From Candidatus Fermentibacterota bacterium (GTDB taxonomy: Bacteria > Fermentibacterota > Fermentibacteria > Fermentibacterales > JCC-6): 36,676 nucleotides of DNA. Under the pieces are notes generated by a model. That model saw nothing but the letters and a program-made list of their open reading frames with translations, did no database searches and was not told where the DNA came from. A program made the translations under genes and the position numbers. Shown piece after piece: positions 25,455-32,790 of the stretch (within the stretch, counting starts at the first letter, position 1; each line of letters begins with the position of its first letter). Location: the NCBI GenBank assembly GCA_029571005.1, contig JAKPTG010000066.1, positions 1 through 36,676 on the forward strand, given 5' to 3'.

Positions 25455-25470
25455 CGGAATTCCCCATAAT
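25443..25470 (+). promoter_or_regulatory. Promoter of tRNA-Leu
   Basis: TTGACT (25443-25448), 16-base spacer, CATAAT (25465-25470), ending 11 bases before the mature tRNA 5' end at 25482. The two boxes each match the consensus in five of six positions. Confidence 0.7.
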
Positions 25471-25481
25471 ACGCTCTCGAC

Positions 25482-25568
25482 GCCGAGGTGGCGGAATAGG
25501 CAGACGCGCTAGGTTCAGGACCTAGTGAGGGCAACCTCGTAGGGGTTCAACTCCCCTCCTCGGTACCA
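25482..25568 (+). tRNA. tRNA-Leu (anticodon CAG)
   Basis: The 87-base sequence folds as a class II tRNA: acceptor GCCGAGG with CCTCGGT (ending in a G-U pair), D-arm with GGCGGAATAGGCAGACGC, anticodon stem CTAGG/CCTAG around loop TTCAGGA with CAG at 25516-25518, long variable arm GAGGGCAACCTC, T-arm AGGGG/CCCCT with loop TTCAACT, and an encoded CCA. It reads CTG, a preferred leucine codon in the GC-rich genes around it. Confidence 0.97.
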
Positions 25569-25573
25569 TTTCA

Positions 25574-25600
25574 GGGGCGGCTCCGGGCCGCCCCTTTTTT
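25574..25600 (+). terminator. Rho-independent terminator of tRNA-Leu
   Basis: Stem GGGGCGGC (25574-25581) pairs with GCCGCCCC (25587-25594) across a five-base loop and is followed by six Ts (25595-25600), starting five bases after the tRNA. Confidence 0.93.
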
Positions 25601-25648
25601 CGCCGCATCACACCCGGGAACAAGACTCAACTAAAATGGAGAACGGAA

Positions 25649-26746
25649 ATGAATGCTGGAAGTGCGGGAACGGGTGAAAAAGACTTCATGGATATGTTGA
25701 ACGACGCCATGAAGAGGGCAGTAGAGCAAAGAGGAAGAGTGAATATCCTCATTGTGGGAAAAACCGGTGTCGGCAAGAGTACTCTCATCAACTCGGTTTT
25801 TCAGGGTGAACTCTGCAAGACCGGACAGGGACGCCCCGTTACGTCAGAGACTCGGGAGATATTCAAGGAGGATATACCCATTCATATTTTTGACACAAGA
25901 GGGCTTGAAGTAAATGACTTTCAATCAAATCTTGATGAACTGCTTGCGCTGGTCAAGGATAGAAAAAGCAGATCAGAACCAAACGAGCACATACATGTCG
26001 CATGGCTCTGCATACAGGAGGACAGCAGAAGGATTGAAGATTCGGATATTCGGCTTCATGAAAGGTTGTCCGATCACATGCCCCTCCTTGGAGTTGTTAC
26101 AAAGGCTCGATCCGACCAGGGTTTCCGACGTAAGGTGCAGGAACTTCTTCCGCAGGCACGAAATGTTCTGAGGACGATGGCGATTCCCGACCATCTCGAC
26201 GATGGCCACGTCATTCCTCCCCACGGCCTTGCCGAGTTGATTGACGCCACGTACGAACTCGTTCCCGAGGGGCATCGCACGGCTTTCACCGCCGCCCAAA
26301 AGGCGAATATCGCTCTCAAGGGCAAAAGGGCCCGTAAATACGTCAAAACCGCCGCTGCAACCGCTGCGGGTATAGGGGGAGTCCCGATCCCGTTCTCCGA
26401 CGCCGTACTTCTCATTCCGACCCAGGTCGGCATGCTGGCATCTATCTCGTCATGTTTCGGGCTCCAACTCACAACCGCTTTTCTTGGAACCCTGCTCGCA
26501 TCCTCCACAGGAATTACGGGCGCAACTTTCCTGGGAAGAAGTGTTGCCTCGAACCTTCTGAAGCTCATACCCGGGGCAGGATACGTTGTCGGCGGTCTCA
26601 TTTCAGGTTCCACCGCCGCGTTGATAACAACTCTCCTTGGAGAGGCTTACATACGCACTCTCACCACGGTTCTCAGTAAAAAAGACTTATCCGATATCAC
26701 GGTTTCAGAGATTTCCGAGGAATTCAAACGGCAACTCAAGCAGTGA
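25649..26746 (+). CDS. Era-like GTPase with C-terminal DUF697-type membrane domain
   Basis: A 365-residue protein with G1 GKTGVGKST (37-45), switch Thr65 in GRPVTSETRE, G3 FDTRGLE (81-87) and a G4-like VVTKARSD near 150. From about 230 the chain becomes hydrophobic: AAATAAGIGGVPIPFSDAVLLIPTQVGMLASIS is the hallmark of DUF697/YcjF-type domains, followed by glycine-rich membrane segments and a short coiled tail. Such TrmE/Era/IRG-like GTPases are thought to act at membranes, but their role is unsettled. The gene is visibly more AT-rich in third positions than its neighbours and sits just after a tRNA terminator, compatible with acquisition, though no flanking tRNA-end repeat is seen. It seems to be a single-gene unit. 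Confidence 0.85.
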   Translation: MNAGSAGTGEKDFMDMLNDAMKRAVEQRGRVNILIVGKTGVGKSTLINSVFQGELCKTGQGRPVTSETREIFKEDIPIHIFDTRGLEVNDFQSNLDELLALVKDRKSRSEPNEHIHVAWLCIQEDSRRIEDSDIRLHERLSDHMPLLGVVTKARSDQGFRRKVQELLPQARNVLRTMAIPDHLDDGHVIPPHGLAELIDATYELVPEGHRTAFTAAQKANIALKGKRARKYVKTAAATAAGIGGVPIPFSDAVLLIPTQVGMLASISSCFGLQLTTAFLGTLLASSTGITGATFLGRSVASNLLKLIPGAGYVVGGLISGSTAALITTLLGEAYIRTLTTVLSKKDLSDITVSEISEEFKRQLKQ

Positions 26747-26999
26747 CCCGACTCCCGTACCTCCCGGATCAGCACCGTCGCAGACGGCGAGCGATCCCGG
26801 AGCCGGAAACGGGTGTGATCCCTGCGGGGATCGAGCCGACTGCCGCGCCGCCGCCTTCCCCTCACCCTGCTGCCGCGGCAAAACCGGCGATGACAGGTGC
26901 AACCGGCGCCTTTTCCCGCCCGGGGTTCATCGTGAGAAAAGCCCCGGTTCCGGTGAGCGACATGCCGCAGAAAACACGCCGCCCGGGTTCACACGGTCT

Positions 27000-27551
27000 T
27001 CAGCGGGCTTCGGAGACGATCTCCGATACCCTGGGATTGTTCCTGTCCCTGTCGGACAGTATGGGATCGCTCAGGGGCCAGCGCACCGCGAGGGTCGGAT
27101 CATCCCAGGCGACCCCCTGTTCGTCGGTGCCGTCGTAGAAACGGTTGACCGCATACAGGAGCTTCGCGTCGCTGAGCGCCTGGAATCCGTGGGCCACCAG
27201 CGGCGGAATCAGAAGGCAGGCCGGTTCCTCGGAGTTCAGTTCCAGCTCGGCCTTGCCCAGGAATGTGGCTGAACCGGGCCTGAGGTCCGCCACCGCCGCA
27301 ACGATCCTGCCGTGTACCGGTATCCACCAGTCCCACTGTTTTCTGTGAAAATGGAGCCCCCGCAGCCCCCCCGTCCTGGTGAAACTCAGATTCAGCTGCA
27401 CCTGACGATCGAATTGCTCCGCAACCCATTCGGTCCTAAAAACCTCCCGAAACCAGCCCCTCTCGTCCGGCCAACGGGAAAGCCTGACCAGTTCGACCCC
27501 CGTTATTCCGCCCACTGTCTCCCTGCTGACCGGCTCCATATAAACCCCCAT
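27000..27551 (-). CDS. dTDP-4-dehydrorhamnose 3,5-epimerase family protein (RmlC-like cupin)
   Basis: This 183-residue cupin matches the RmlC fold: WPDERGWFREVFR near 27-39, LNLSFTRTGGLRGLHFH near 53-69 with the active-site His, WIPVHGRIVAAVADLRPGSATF near 76-97, LLIPPLVAHGFQAL near 112-125, and DEQGVAWDDPTLAVRWPLSDPILSDRD near the end. RmlC epimerises dTDP-4-keto-6-deoxyglucose at C3 and C5 for dTDP-rhamnose. The residues after LHFH (RKQWDWW) depart from the usual Q-x-x-Q/K pattern, and no rmlA, B or D genes adjoin, so another nucleotide-sugar substrate is possible. It starts at ATG 27551, or ATG 27539 with GGGGG upstream. Confidence 0.82.
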   Translation of the reverse strand: MGVYMEPVSRETVGGITGVELVRLSRWPDERGWFREVFRTEWVAEQFDRQVQLNLSFTRTGGLRGLHFHRKQWDWWIPVHGRIVAAVADLRPGSATFLGKAELELNSEEPACLLIPPLVAHGFQALSDAKLLYAVNRFYDGTDEQGVAWDDPTLAVRWPLSDPILSDRDRNNPRVSEIVSEAR

Positions 27552-27596
27552 ATTCAGCCCGGATTCAATAGCGAACTATTCACGAAAGGAAGGGTT

Positions 27597-28238
27597 TTGA
27601 AAAGGCGCGACATCTTCGACGCCCTGCTGGAACGGCTGCCGGTGATGTACCCCGACGCCCGCTGTCTGCTGGATTACAAGACGCCGGAACAGCTCCTCAT
27701 CGCCACCATTCTGGCGGCTCAGACCACCGACGAGGCGGTCAACAGGGTCACTCCGGTGCTGTGGAGCGCCTTCCCCTCCCTGGACCGCCTGGCCCGGGCG
27801 GACGAATCCGCCGTGCAGGAAATCGTTCACCCCCTGGGGTTCTTCCGGAACAAAGCCCGGTCCATCGTCCGGGCTGCGGCATACGTAACCGGCCTGAAAT
27901 CCTTCCCCTCCACCATGGATGAACTCCTGAAAGTGCCGGGAGTGGGGCGTAAAACCGCCAATGTGGTCCTGGGGGAATGCTTCGGGGTTCCGGCCGTCAT
28001 CGTTGACACCCACGTGAAAAGGCTCTCCGGACGGTTGGACCTTTCCGACGAGAGCGACCCCGCCCGCATCGAGGCCGACCTGGCGGCATACCTTCCCCCC
28101 CCCGTGCGCACCGCCTTCAGCCACCAGCTCGGCTTTCACGGCCGCACCCTCTGCAAGGCCCGCTCCCCCCTCTGCTCTTCCTGCCCCCTGCTCTTCTGCC
28201 GGGGACGGGATGAACAAAAGCGACCAAACACTGTATAA
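27597..28238 (+). CDS. nth: Endonuclease III (DNA glycosylase/AP lyase)
   Basis: The TTG at 27597 is selected because GAAAGGAAGGG precedes it and MKRRDIFDALLERL matches Nth starts. The 213-residue enzyme removes oxidised pyrimidines and nicks the abasic site. The helix-hairpin-helix LLKVPGVGRKTANVVLG contains catalytic Lys119; Asp137 lies in VDTHVKRLSGRL. The [4Fe-4S] cysteines are C186, C193, C196 and C201, i.e. C-x6-C-x2-C-x4-C, one residue shorter in the last gap than the common x5. It diverges from the epimerase gene with only 45 bases between starts, where a short AATAG-CGAA-CTATT dyad lies. Confidence 0.93.
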   Translation: MKRRDIFDALLERLPVMYPDARCLLDYKTPEQLLIATILAAQTTDEAVNRVTPVLWSAFPSLDRLARADESAVQEIVHPLGFFRNKARSIVRAAAYVTGLKSFPSTMDELLKVPGVGRKTANVVLGECFGVPAVIVDTHVKRLSGRLDLSDESDPARIEADLAAYLPPPVRTAFSHQLGFHGRTLCKARSPLCSSCPLLFCRGRDEQKRPNTV

Positions 28239-28306
28239 CATTGATACGCAATATCATAACTACTTATCAATTCCCATCCCCAGTTCAGCTCCATATGCGG
28301 AGCCAG

Positions 28307-28340
28307 AAAAAAGGACGGCAACCCAAAAGAGTTGCCGTCC
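28307..28340 (-). terminator. Rho-independent terminator of the two-domain secreted protein gene
   Basis: Reading the minus strand, a perfect 10-bp stem (28340-28331 with 28322-28313) closes an eight-base loop and is followed by six Ts (28312-28307). It begins 39 bases beyond the stop. Confidence 0.9.
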
Positions 28341-28378
28341 CTATCGTGATCGGTCGCGTTGGTTGAGCCCGCCGCTCC

Positions 28379-29005
28379 CTAATCCATATCGCCGAGGGTG
28401 ACATCCCAGCGGAAGCCGCTGGAGTCTATGTAAACCTGCCACAGAGTGTAGGTGTCGCCGTCCACATCAACGCATTTGATATCGTAGTAGTCGTTGGCAG
28501 GAACGTTGAAGCTGAAGGAGCGCCGGGGTCTGAGAATCTCGCTTCCGAGCCTGTTGTTGCCCCAGGGCTGATCGCTGGCATCGCAGTAGATGTAGTAGAT
28601 GTCATAGTTTCCGAGGCCGTTGTATATGGTCACAGGCGCCGTGGACGAGGAACTGGAACTGGAACCGGAGCCGCCGGTCCATTGACGCTGGCCGAGATCG
28701 GAGAGGGTGACGTTCCAAGTCACGGTTCCGGAGATGGGCATGTCCCATACTATGTACTCGTCGCCGTCCTCATCGATCAGCTTCACATCGTAAGTACCGT
28801 TGGTCACGTTGAAGCTGCGGCCGGAACCGGAGTTGATTATCTCGCTGCTTCCGAGCCAGTCGCTGCCCCAGCTGTCGGATGTGGCCGGAGAGATGTAAAC
28901 GTAGTAGATGGCGTAGCCGCCGGTGTTGTTGTTGAGTTGAAGCCGGCCGGCAAATGCCGGAGCCATCATTCCCACCGCTAAAAGGGCTACGAGCACACTT
29001 TTCAA
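28379..29005 (-). CDS. Secreted protein with two copies of a small beta domain
   Basis: Starts at TTG 29005 behind a perfect AAGGAGGA ribosome site; 208 residues. Signal peptide MKSVLVALLAVGMMAPAFA is followed by domain 1 (about 21-105), a Gly/Ser linker (TGGSGSSSSSSS) and domain 2 (about 123-208). Each domain runs: polar N-rich strand with (N)NTGG or YNGLG, IYYVYI or IYYIYC, WG-x-x-x-LGS, a Phe-Asn-Val strand, YD-(V/I)-K-x-(I/V)-D-x-DGD-x-Y, then W-(N/D)-VTL-x-D. The single-domain protein at 11741-12061 has the same plan. The DxDGD turn could bind calcium (inference). It has its own promoter and terminator and lies divergent from a radical SAM gene. Its function is unknown; I do not know a name for this domain. 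Confidence 0.8.
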   Translation of the reverse strand: MKSVLVALLAVGMMAPAFAGRLQLNNNTGGYAIYYVYISPATSDSWGSDWLGSSEIINSGSGRSFNVTNGTYDVKLIDEDGDEYIVWDMPISGTVTWNVTLSDLGQRQWTGGSGSSSSSSSTAPVTIYNGLGNYDIYYIYCDASDQPWGNNRLGSEILRPRRSFSFNVPANDYYDIKCVDVDGDTYTLWQVYIDSSGFRWDVTLGDMD

Positions 29006-29052
29006 GGCTTTCCTCCTTTTTTGTGTTTTTCCCCTGCCGGGGACAACGCCGC

Positions 29053-29081
29053 ATCATGCCCTTTGTCTTTGTCTATGTCAA
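29053..29081 (-). promoter_or_regulatory. Sigma-70-type promoter of the two-domain secreted protein
   Basis: On the minus strand a perfect TTGACA (29081-29076), 17-base spacer and CATGAT (29058-29053). A start near 29046 gives a leader of about 40 bases holding the AAGGAGGA site. With the perfect terminator and ribosome site this looks like a highly expressed gene. Confidence 0.65.
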
Positions 29082-29186
29082 CTCCAAAGGGTGCACCCGG
29101 TATACACCGACCCGGCGGGCGGTATTCCATGCGTCGGCGTACATGGGTATATTTGAGGTTGGACGTTGAATTCATTGGGGAGAAGT

Positions 29187-30242
29187 ATGAACTCGGCATC
29201 ACAATTGAAAATGGGTTTGGGCGCCTTAAAGGGCAGAATGGGAGCAAGAATCCCCCTTAATGTCATGATTTCCGTGACGGATCACTGCCCGAGCCGTTGC
29301 CGCTACTGCGGCATTCCTGAACGCTGTCGTCCCGACTTGCCCACCTCTGACTGGAAAAGCCTCCTTCTGCAGATGCGGAACGCCGGAACCATGCGAGTGG
29401 GCGTCTGGGGCGGAGAACCCATGACCAGGAACGACATCGTGGAACTATGCTCCTACGCCAGGGAACTTGGGATGTACGTGAGCATGGACTCAAACGGCTA
29501 CCTCATCCCTTCGAAACCCGAGATTCTGAATGCGGTGGATCACATGGTGCTGTCCCTGGACGGCCCTCCCCACGTCCACGACGCCAACCGGGAACTCGGC
29601 AGCTGGCTGCGGACAATGGAAGCGGTGAGGTTCTGTTCCGGAAAGGTGCGGCTGTGGACCATAACCGTCATCACCAGAAACAACATCCATGAGCTGGACT
29701 GGATCATGGAAGCGGCGGTGGAGTACGGCTTCATGACAACCTTCCAGACACTGCACCACAACGATTCCCTGGGCGGCGATACAGCGGACATGCGCCCCTC
29801 CGACCGGGAATACCGGGAGGCCTTCGAGAAGCTTTTGAAGATGAAGAGGAGGGGCGCTCCCATCGCCCTGAGCGAAGGGTTTCTCAAGGGCATTTCAAGG
29901 TGGCCCGACTTCTCCCGCACACGGCTGCCCGAACGCTTTTACGGCCCCAGGTGCAGCGCCGGCAGGATGTTCTGCAACATTGACGCCGATGGAACGGTTT
30001 ACCCCTGCTCGCTGCTCATCGGGGAGTACCCCGGGGCTCTCAACGCCCTCTCCGTCGGCTTCAAGAAGGCATTTCTGGCTGCCGGAAAGCTGCCCTGCCA
30101 CGCCTGCGCCGCCAGTTGCTACCCCGAGTACAACTTCCTTTACGGCCTATACCCGGCGGTGGCCCTGGACTGGCGCAGAAGCGTGAAAAAAACCGATGCT
30201 CTGATGAGGAAGGCCGCCGGGAACACCGCCCGGGGTTCGTAG
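29187..30242 (+). CDS. Radical SAM protein with SPASM-like C-terminus
   Basis: The ATG at 29187 (GGGGAGAAG upstream) gives 351 residues; an in-frame TTG at 29166 is less likely. The radical SAM cluster motif is C34-x3-C38-x2-C41 in TDHCPSRCRYCG; GVWGGEPMTR near 75-84 is the glycine-rich SAM motif. The C-terminal part has C256, C263 and C274 in RCSAGRMFCNIDADGTVYPC, then C304-x2-C307-x3-C311, matching SPASM/twitch auxiliary [4Fe-4S] domains that often modify peptides or proteins. No known peptide substrate gene is adjacent; the nearest is the divergent secreted two-domain protein. It could alternatively act on a small molecule or lipid like HpnH-type enzymes. Confidence 0.85.
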   Translation: MNSASQLKMGLGALKGRMGARIPLNVMISVTDHCPSRCRYCGIPERCRPDLPTSDWKSLLLQMRNAGTMRVGVWGGEPMTRNDIVELCSYARELGMYVSMDSNGYLIPSKPEILNAVDHMVLSLDGPPHVHDANRELGSWLRTMEAVRFCSGKVRLWTITVITRNNIHELDWIMEAAVEYGFMTTFQTLHHNDSLGGDTADMRPSDREYREAFEKLLKMKRRGAPIALSEGFLKGISRWPDFSRTRLPERFYGPRCSAGRMFCNIDADGTVYPCSLLIGEYPGALNALSVGFKKAFLAAGKLPCHACAASCYPEYNFLYGLYPAVALDWRRSVKKTDALMRKAAGNTARGS

Positions 30243-30357
30243 GGGAACGATCAGTTTCGCCGGTGCGGAAACCGGAACCGTCCCACACAGCCGAAGGCAT
30301 GAACACCGCCCGGACGTCGTCGTCCGGCATCGGCTCCTCCGACGGAGCGGGAGGGCT

Positions 30358-31932
30358 CTACTGATCCTCCCAATCCAGAAGAAGGCCGTCTATGAACTCC
30401 CTGATTATGCTGAGCTTCGGAATCACGCTCTCCCTGATGGGCTCCACGCAGGCCAGAAGCCGGAGCAGCCTTGAGGCGGTGTGGAATTGGAGGGACCCCT
30501 TGGGCACCTCCGCCAGAAGAGGCTCGGCATAGGGCTTCAAAGCGGCCAGCTCATAGGGCAGGGAGGAGTTGAACATGAGGTCCGCCTCCTCCTGGAAGGG
30601 GAAGATGAACCTCCTCTCCCCCCGCTTGACGCTCGGCCATCCGGCGATGGTCTGGGCTGCGGTGTAGCCCCGGGAGAAACTGTCCCTTACCATCCTCCTC
30701 AGCAGCCTGCCGTCGGAGGTGGACATCCGGGTGAGCCGATCGATGTTCAGGGTGGTGAGGGCCGATATGTACACCAGGTACTTGGTATCCCGATCCAGGC
30801 CGGGGGTCAGGGCCGGATTGAGACCGTGAATCCCCTCGATAAGCAGTACATCATTGTCGCCCAGGCTTATCGGATCAACGTCATCCTCCCGGATCCCCGC
30901 ATGAAAGTCGAACCTGGGCAGCCTGACCTCCCGCCCGGCCAGAAGCGCTTTCAGGTGTTCCCCCAAAAGCCCGGTCTCCAGGGCATCCAGGCTTTCGAAA
31001 TCGTAGGTCCCATCGGGATTTTTGGGGGTTTCGTCCCGGTCCTTGAAGTAATCGTCCGCGCTGATCATCCTGACCCGGAACCCCCGGGCCCCCAGGTACG
31101 TGGAAAGCATCCTCGTGAAGGTGGTCTTTCCGCTGGAGGAGGGACCCGCCACCATCACCACCCGCTTTCTCGGAAACTGGTCGGACACCTGGTTCACTAT
31201 CTCCACCATGCGGCTGTTCTGGTAGAAGTGGCACATCATCACCAGTTCCCGTCCGCCGTCCTGCCTTATCCTGCGGTTCAGGGCGTCCACCGTTCGGGTC
31301 TTCATCACCCTGAGGTGCCTCTCCTCCAGGTCCAGCTCCCTGCCCAGCTTCTTCCGTTCGTGCCAGGGGGAGATGGAAGGCCAGTTGCTCGACCCGGGAA
31401 ACCGAAGCAGGAAGCTGCCGCCCGAAGGCCTCAGCTCCCATCGGGTCAACCAGGAGGTGTCGGGAACCCCGGGGCCCATGGCGAAGGCGATACAGTTTCC
31501 GAGGCTGTTGAGGTGGTACTCCCCGCCCCCCTTGTGCCATCTGGCGAGCCGGCCCGGTTCCCCATCGAGTTCCAGGGCTTCCTCGGCGGTGAGGATGCGG
31601 TGCTTCAGGGGCAATGCGGCGGCTACAACCTCCGAGAGAGCCTCACGAATCCGGTCAACGACTTCCTGCTGACCGGGGAGATTTTTCCCCTCCAGCCGAC
31701 ACCGGTAGCCCAGGGACACCGCATGTTCCACCCAGAGCTTCGCCCGGGGGAACGCCCTTCTGCACGCCAGTTCCAGGGCCAGCACCAGCCCCCGGCGATA
31801 GACCTCCCGCCCTTCGTCCGAGTTCGCGGGAAGCGCTTCCCCCGGGTACCCGGAGTCAAGGGGCCTGATAATGCCGTCGGGATCAAGAACGGCGATACCG
31901 GAACGGGTTTCTGATCTGGAACCGGTTTTCAT
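30358..31932 (-). CDS. Uridine kinase / phosphoribulokinase-like nucleoside kinase, long form
   Basis: The ATG at 31932 is chosen because GGAAGG lies nine bases upstream; further in-frame codons upstream lack a ribosome site. The 524-residue protein belongs to the long nucleoside-kinase type, with an N-terminal TGS/threonyl-tRNA-synthetase-like region (AVSLGYRCRLEGKN and KWHKGGGEYHLNSLG-type segments) and a C-terminal P-loop kinase: GPSSSGKTT (263-271), ISADDYFKDRDETPKNPDGTYDFESLDAL, LPRFDF, DVLLIEGIHGLNP and RLTRMSTSDGRLLRRMVRD. It would phosphorylate uridine or a related nucleoside for pyrimidine salvage. It appears to be transcribed alone. Confidence 0.85.
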   Translation of the reverse strand: MKTGSRSETRSGIAVLDPDGIIRPLDSGYPGEALPANSDEGREVYRRGLVLALELACRRAFPRAKLWVEHAVSLGYRCRLEGKNLPGQQEVVDRIREALSEVVAAALPLKHRILTAEEALELDGEPGRLARWHKGGGEYHLNSLGNCIAFAMGPGVPDTSWLTRWELRPSGGSFLLRFPGSSNWPSISPWHERKKLGRELDLEERHLRVMKTRTVDALNRRIRQDGGRELVMMCHFYQNSRMVEIVNQVSDQFPRKRVVMVAGPSSSGKTTFTRMLSTYLGARGFRVRMISADDYFKDRDETPKNPDGTYDFESLDALETGLLGEHLKALLAGREVRLPRFDFHAGIREDDVDPISLGDNDVLLIEGIHGLNPALTPGLDRDTKYLVYISALTTLNIDRLTRMSTSDGRLLRRMVRDSFSRGYTAAQTIAGWPSVKRGERRFIFPFQEEADLMFNSSLPYELAALKPYAEPLLAEVPKGSLQFHTASRLLRLLACVEPIRESVIPKLSIIREFIDGLLLDWEDQ

Positions 31933-32403
31933 TACGTACATCCTTCCGGAGATTGAACCATCCAAGGTTGGAACATAAACAAGCGCCGAAAGCGGGAAAA
32001 GCCGCCCGAGCAAAATTCCCGAAAATCCCGGAGCTATGCGAAGGCTATCATCCCATGTTATGGCCTTTTAGCCTGAAACCATCCGGTCTCCCCCGACCCC
32101 CGCCCAATCGCCGGTCATCAGGAAGCCGCTACGGAAAAAAGCATTCCATCGAAACCCAAGGTAGAACCGACCGTTTGCCCTGAGTTATGTTTTATTCATT
32201 TATTAAAATGTTCTTTTCTTAGGTTCGGATTTTCGCGCCCCAATCCTGGGAACGCAAAGTCACACTGAGCGGTTGTCGCAGTGTATCAAACCATACGAAG
32301 AGGTTTTAGCCCTCACCCCACCCCTTTTCCTCCCTGGAGCGGCCGGTACAGGTTGACCGGGCTTCGAAATCTTCCCATTATCCGGTTCAGCAGGAGGTGA
32401 TTC
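31933..32403. other. AT-richer divergent intergenic region
   Basis: About 470 bases between the kinase gene (-) and the PPC-like gene (+). An AT-rich block around 32185-32225 contains TAAAAT (32214-32219) as a possible -10, but no convincing -35 box precedes it. AGGAGGTG lies just before the ATG at 32404. No RNA gene or hairpin of note was found. Confidence 0.4.
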
Positions 32404-32781
32404 ATGGAAGTGCTTCTTTCTTTCGTTCTGTTCTTTTCCTCCTCCTCTCCCCTCCTTGACGTGGAGGAGTCACTTGACCGGGGGGCCACCGCCCTCTACA
32501 CCCTCTCGCTCCAGGAGGGAACCGAGTACTGGGTGGTCCTGGAGGCCGGAGGGGGGGCGGACTTCGACGTGATCGTAGCCGGCAGGGAGATGAACCTAGA
32601 ACAGTTCATGAACCTCCCCTACAGGGAGGACTTCGAATATGCCCGCGGCTTCGCGTGCAGTGAAGGCACCGAGCCGGGAAACGAGAGTTTCACCCTCTCG
32701 GCGGGGTACACCGGGATCTATTACCTGGTGGTGCATGACATTGGGCAGCAGGGCGGCTCGTATAGGCTCAGGATCAGGTAG
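32404..32781 (+). CDS. Small secreted PPC-like domain protein
   Basis: The ATG follows an excellent AGCAGGAGGTGA site. The 125-residue product has a short signal (MEVLLSFVLFFSSSSPLLD) and one beta-sandwich resembling pre-peptidase C-terminal (PPC) domains: ESLDRGATALYTLSLQEGTEYWVVLEAGGGADFDVIV, then SFTLSAGYTGIYYLVVHD and GSYRLRIR. PPC domains usually sit at the ends of secreted proteases, and here it stands alone. The role is unknown. It lies only nine bases ahead of xseA on the same strand, so it shares a transcript with it, an odd pairing with a cytosolic nuclease. Confidence 0.72.
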   Translation: MEVLLSFVLFFSSSSPLLDVEESLDRGATALYTLSLQEGTEYWVVLEAGGGADFDVIVAGREMNLEQFMNLPYREDFEYARGFACSEGTEPGNESFTLSAGYTGIYYLVVHDIGQQGGSYRLRIR

Positions 32782-32790
32782 AACCGCCGC

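Noticed and set aside
26817-26832. GATCCC-TGCG-GGGATC hairpin after the GTPase gene as a terminator
   Set aside because: Only six base pairs, 70 bases past the stop and no T-tract.
25568-27000. Integrated element at tRNA-Leu with attachment-site duplication
   Set aside because: No integrase and no second copy of the tRNA 3' end was seen downstream of the GTPase gene.
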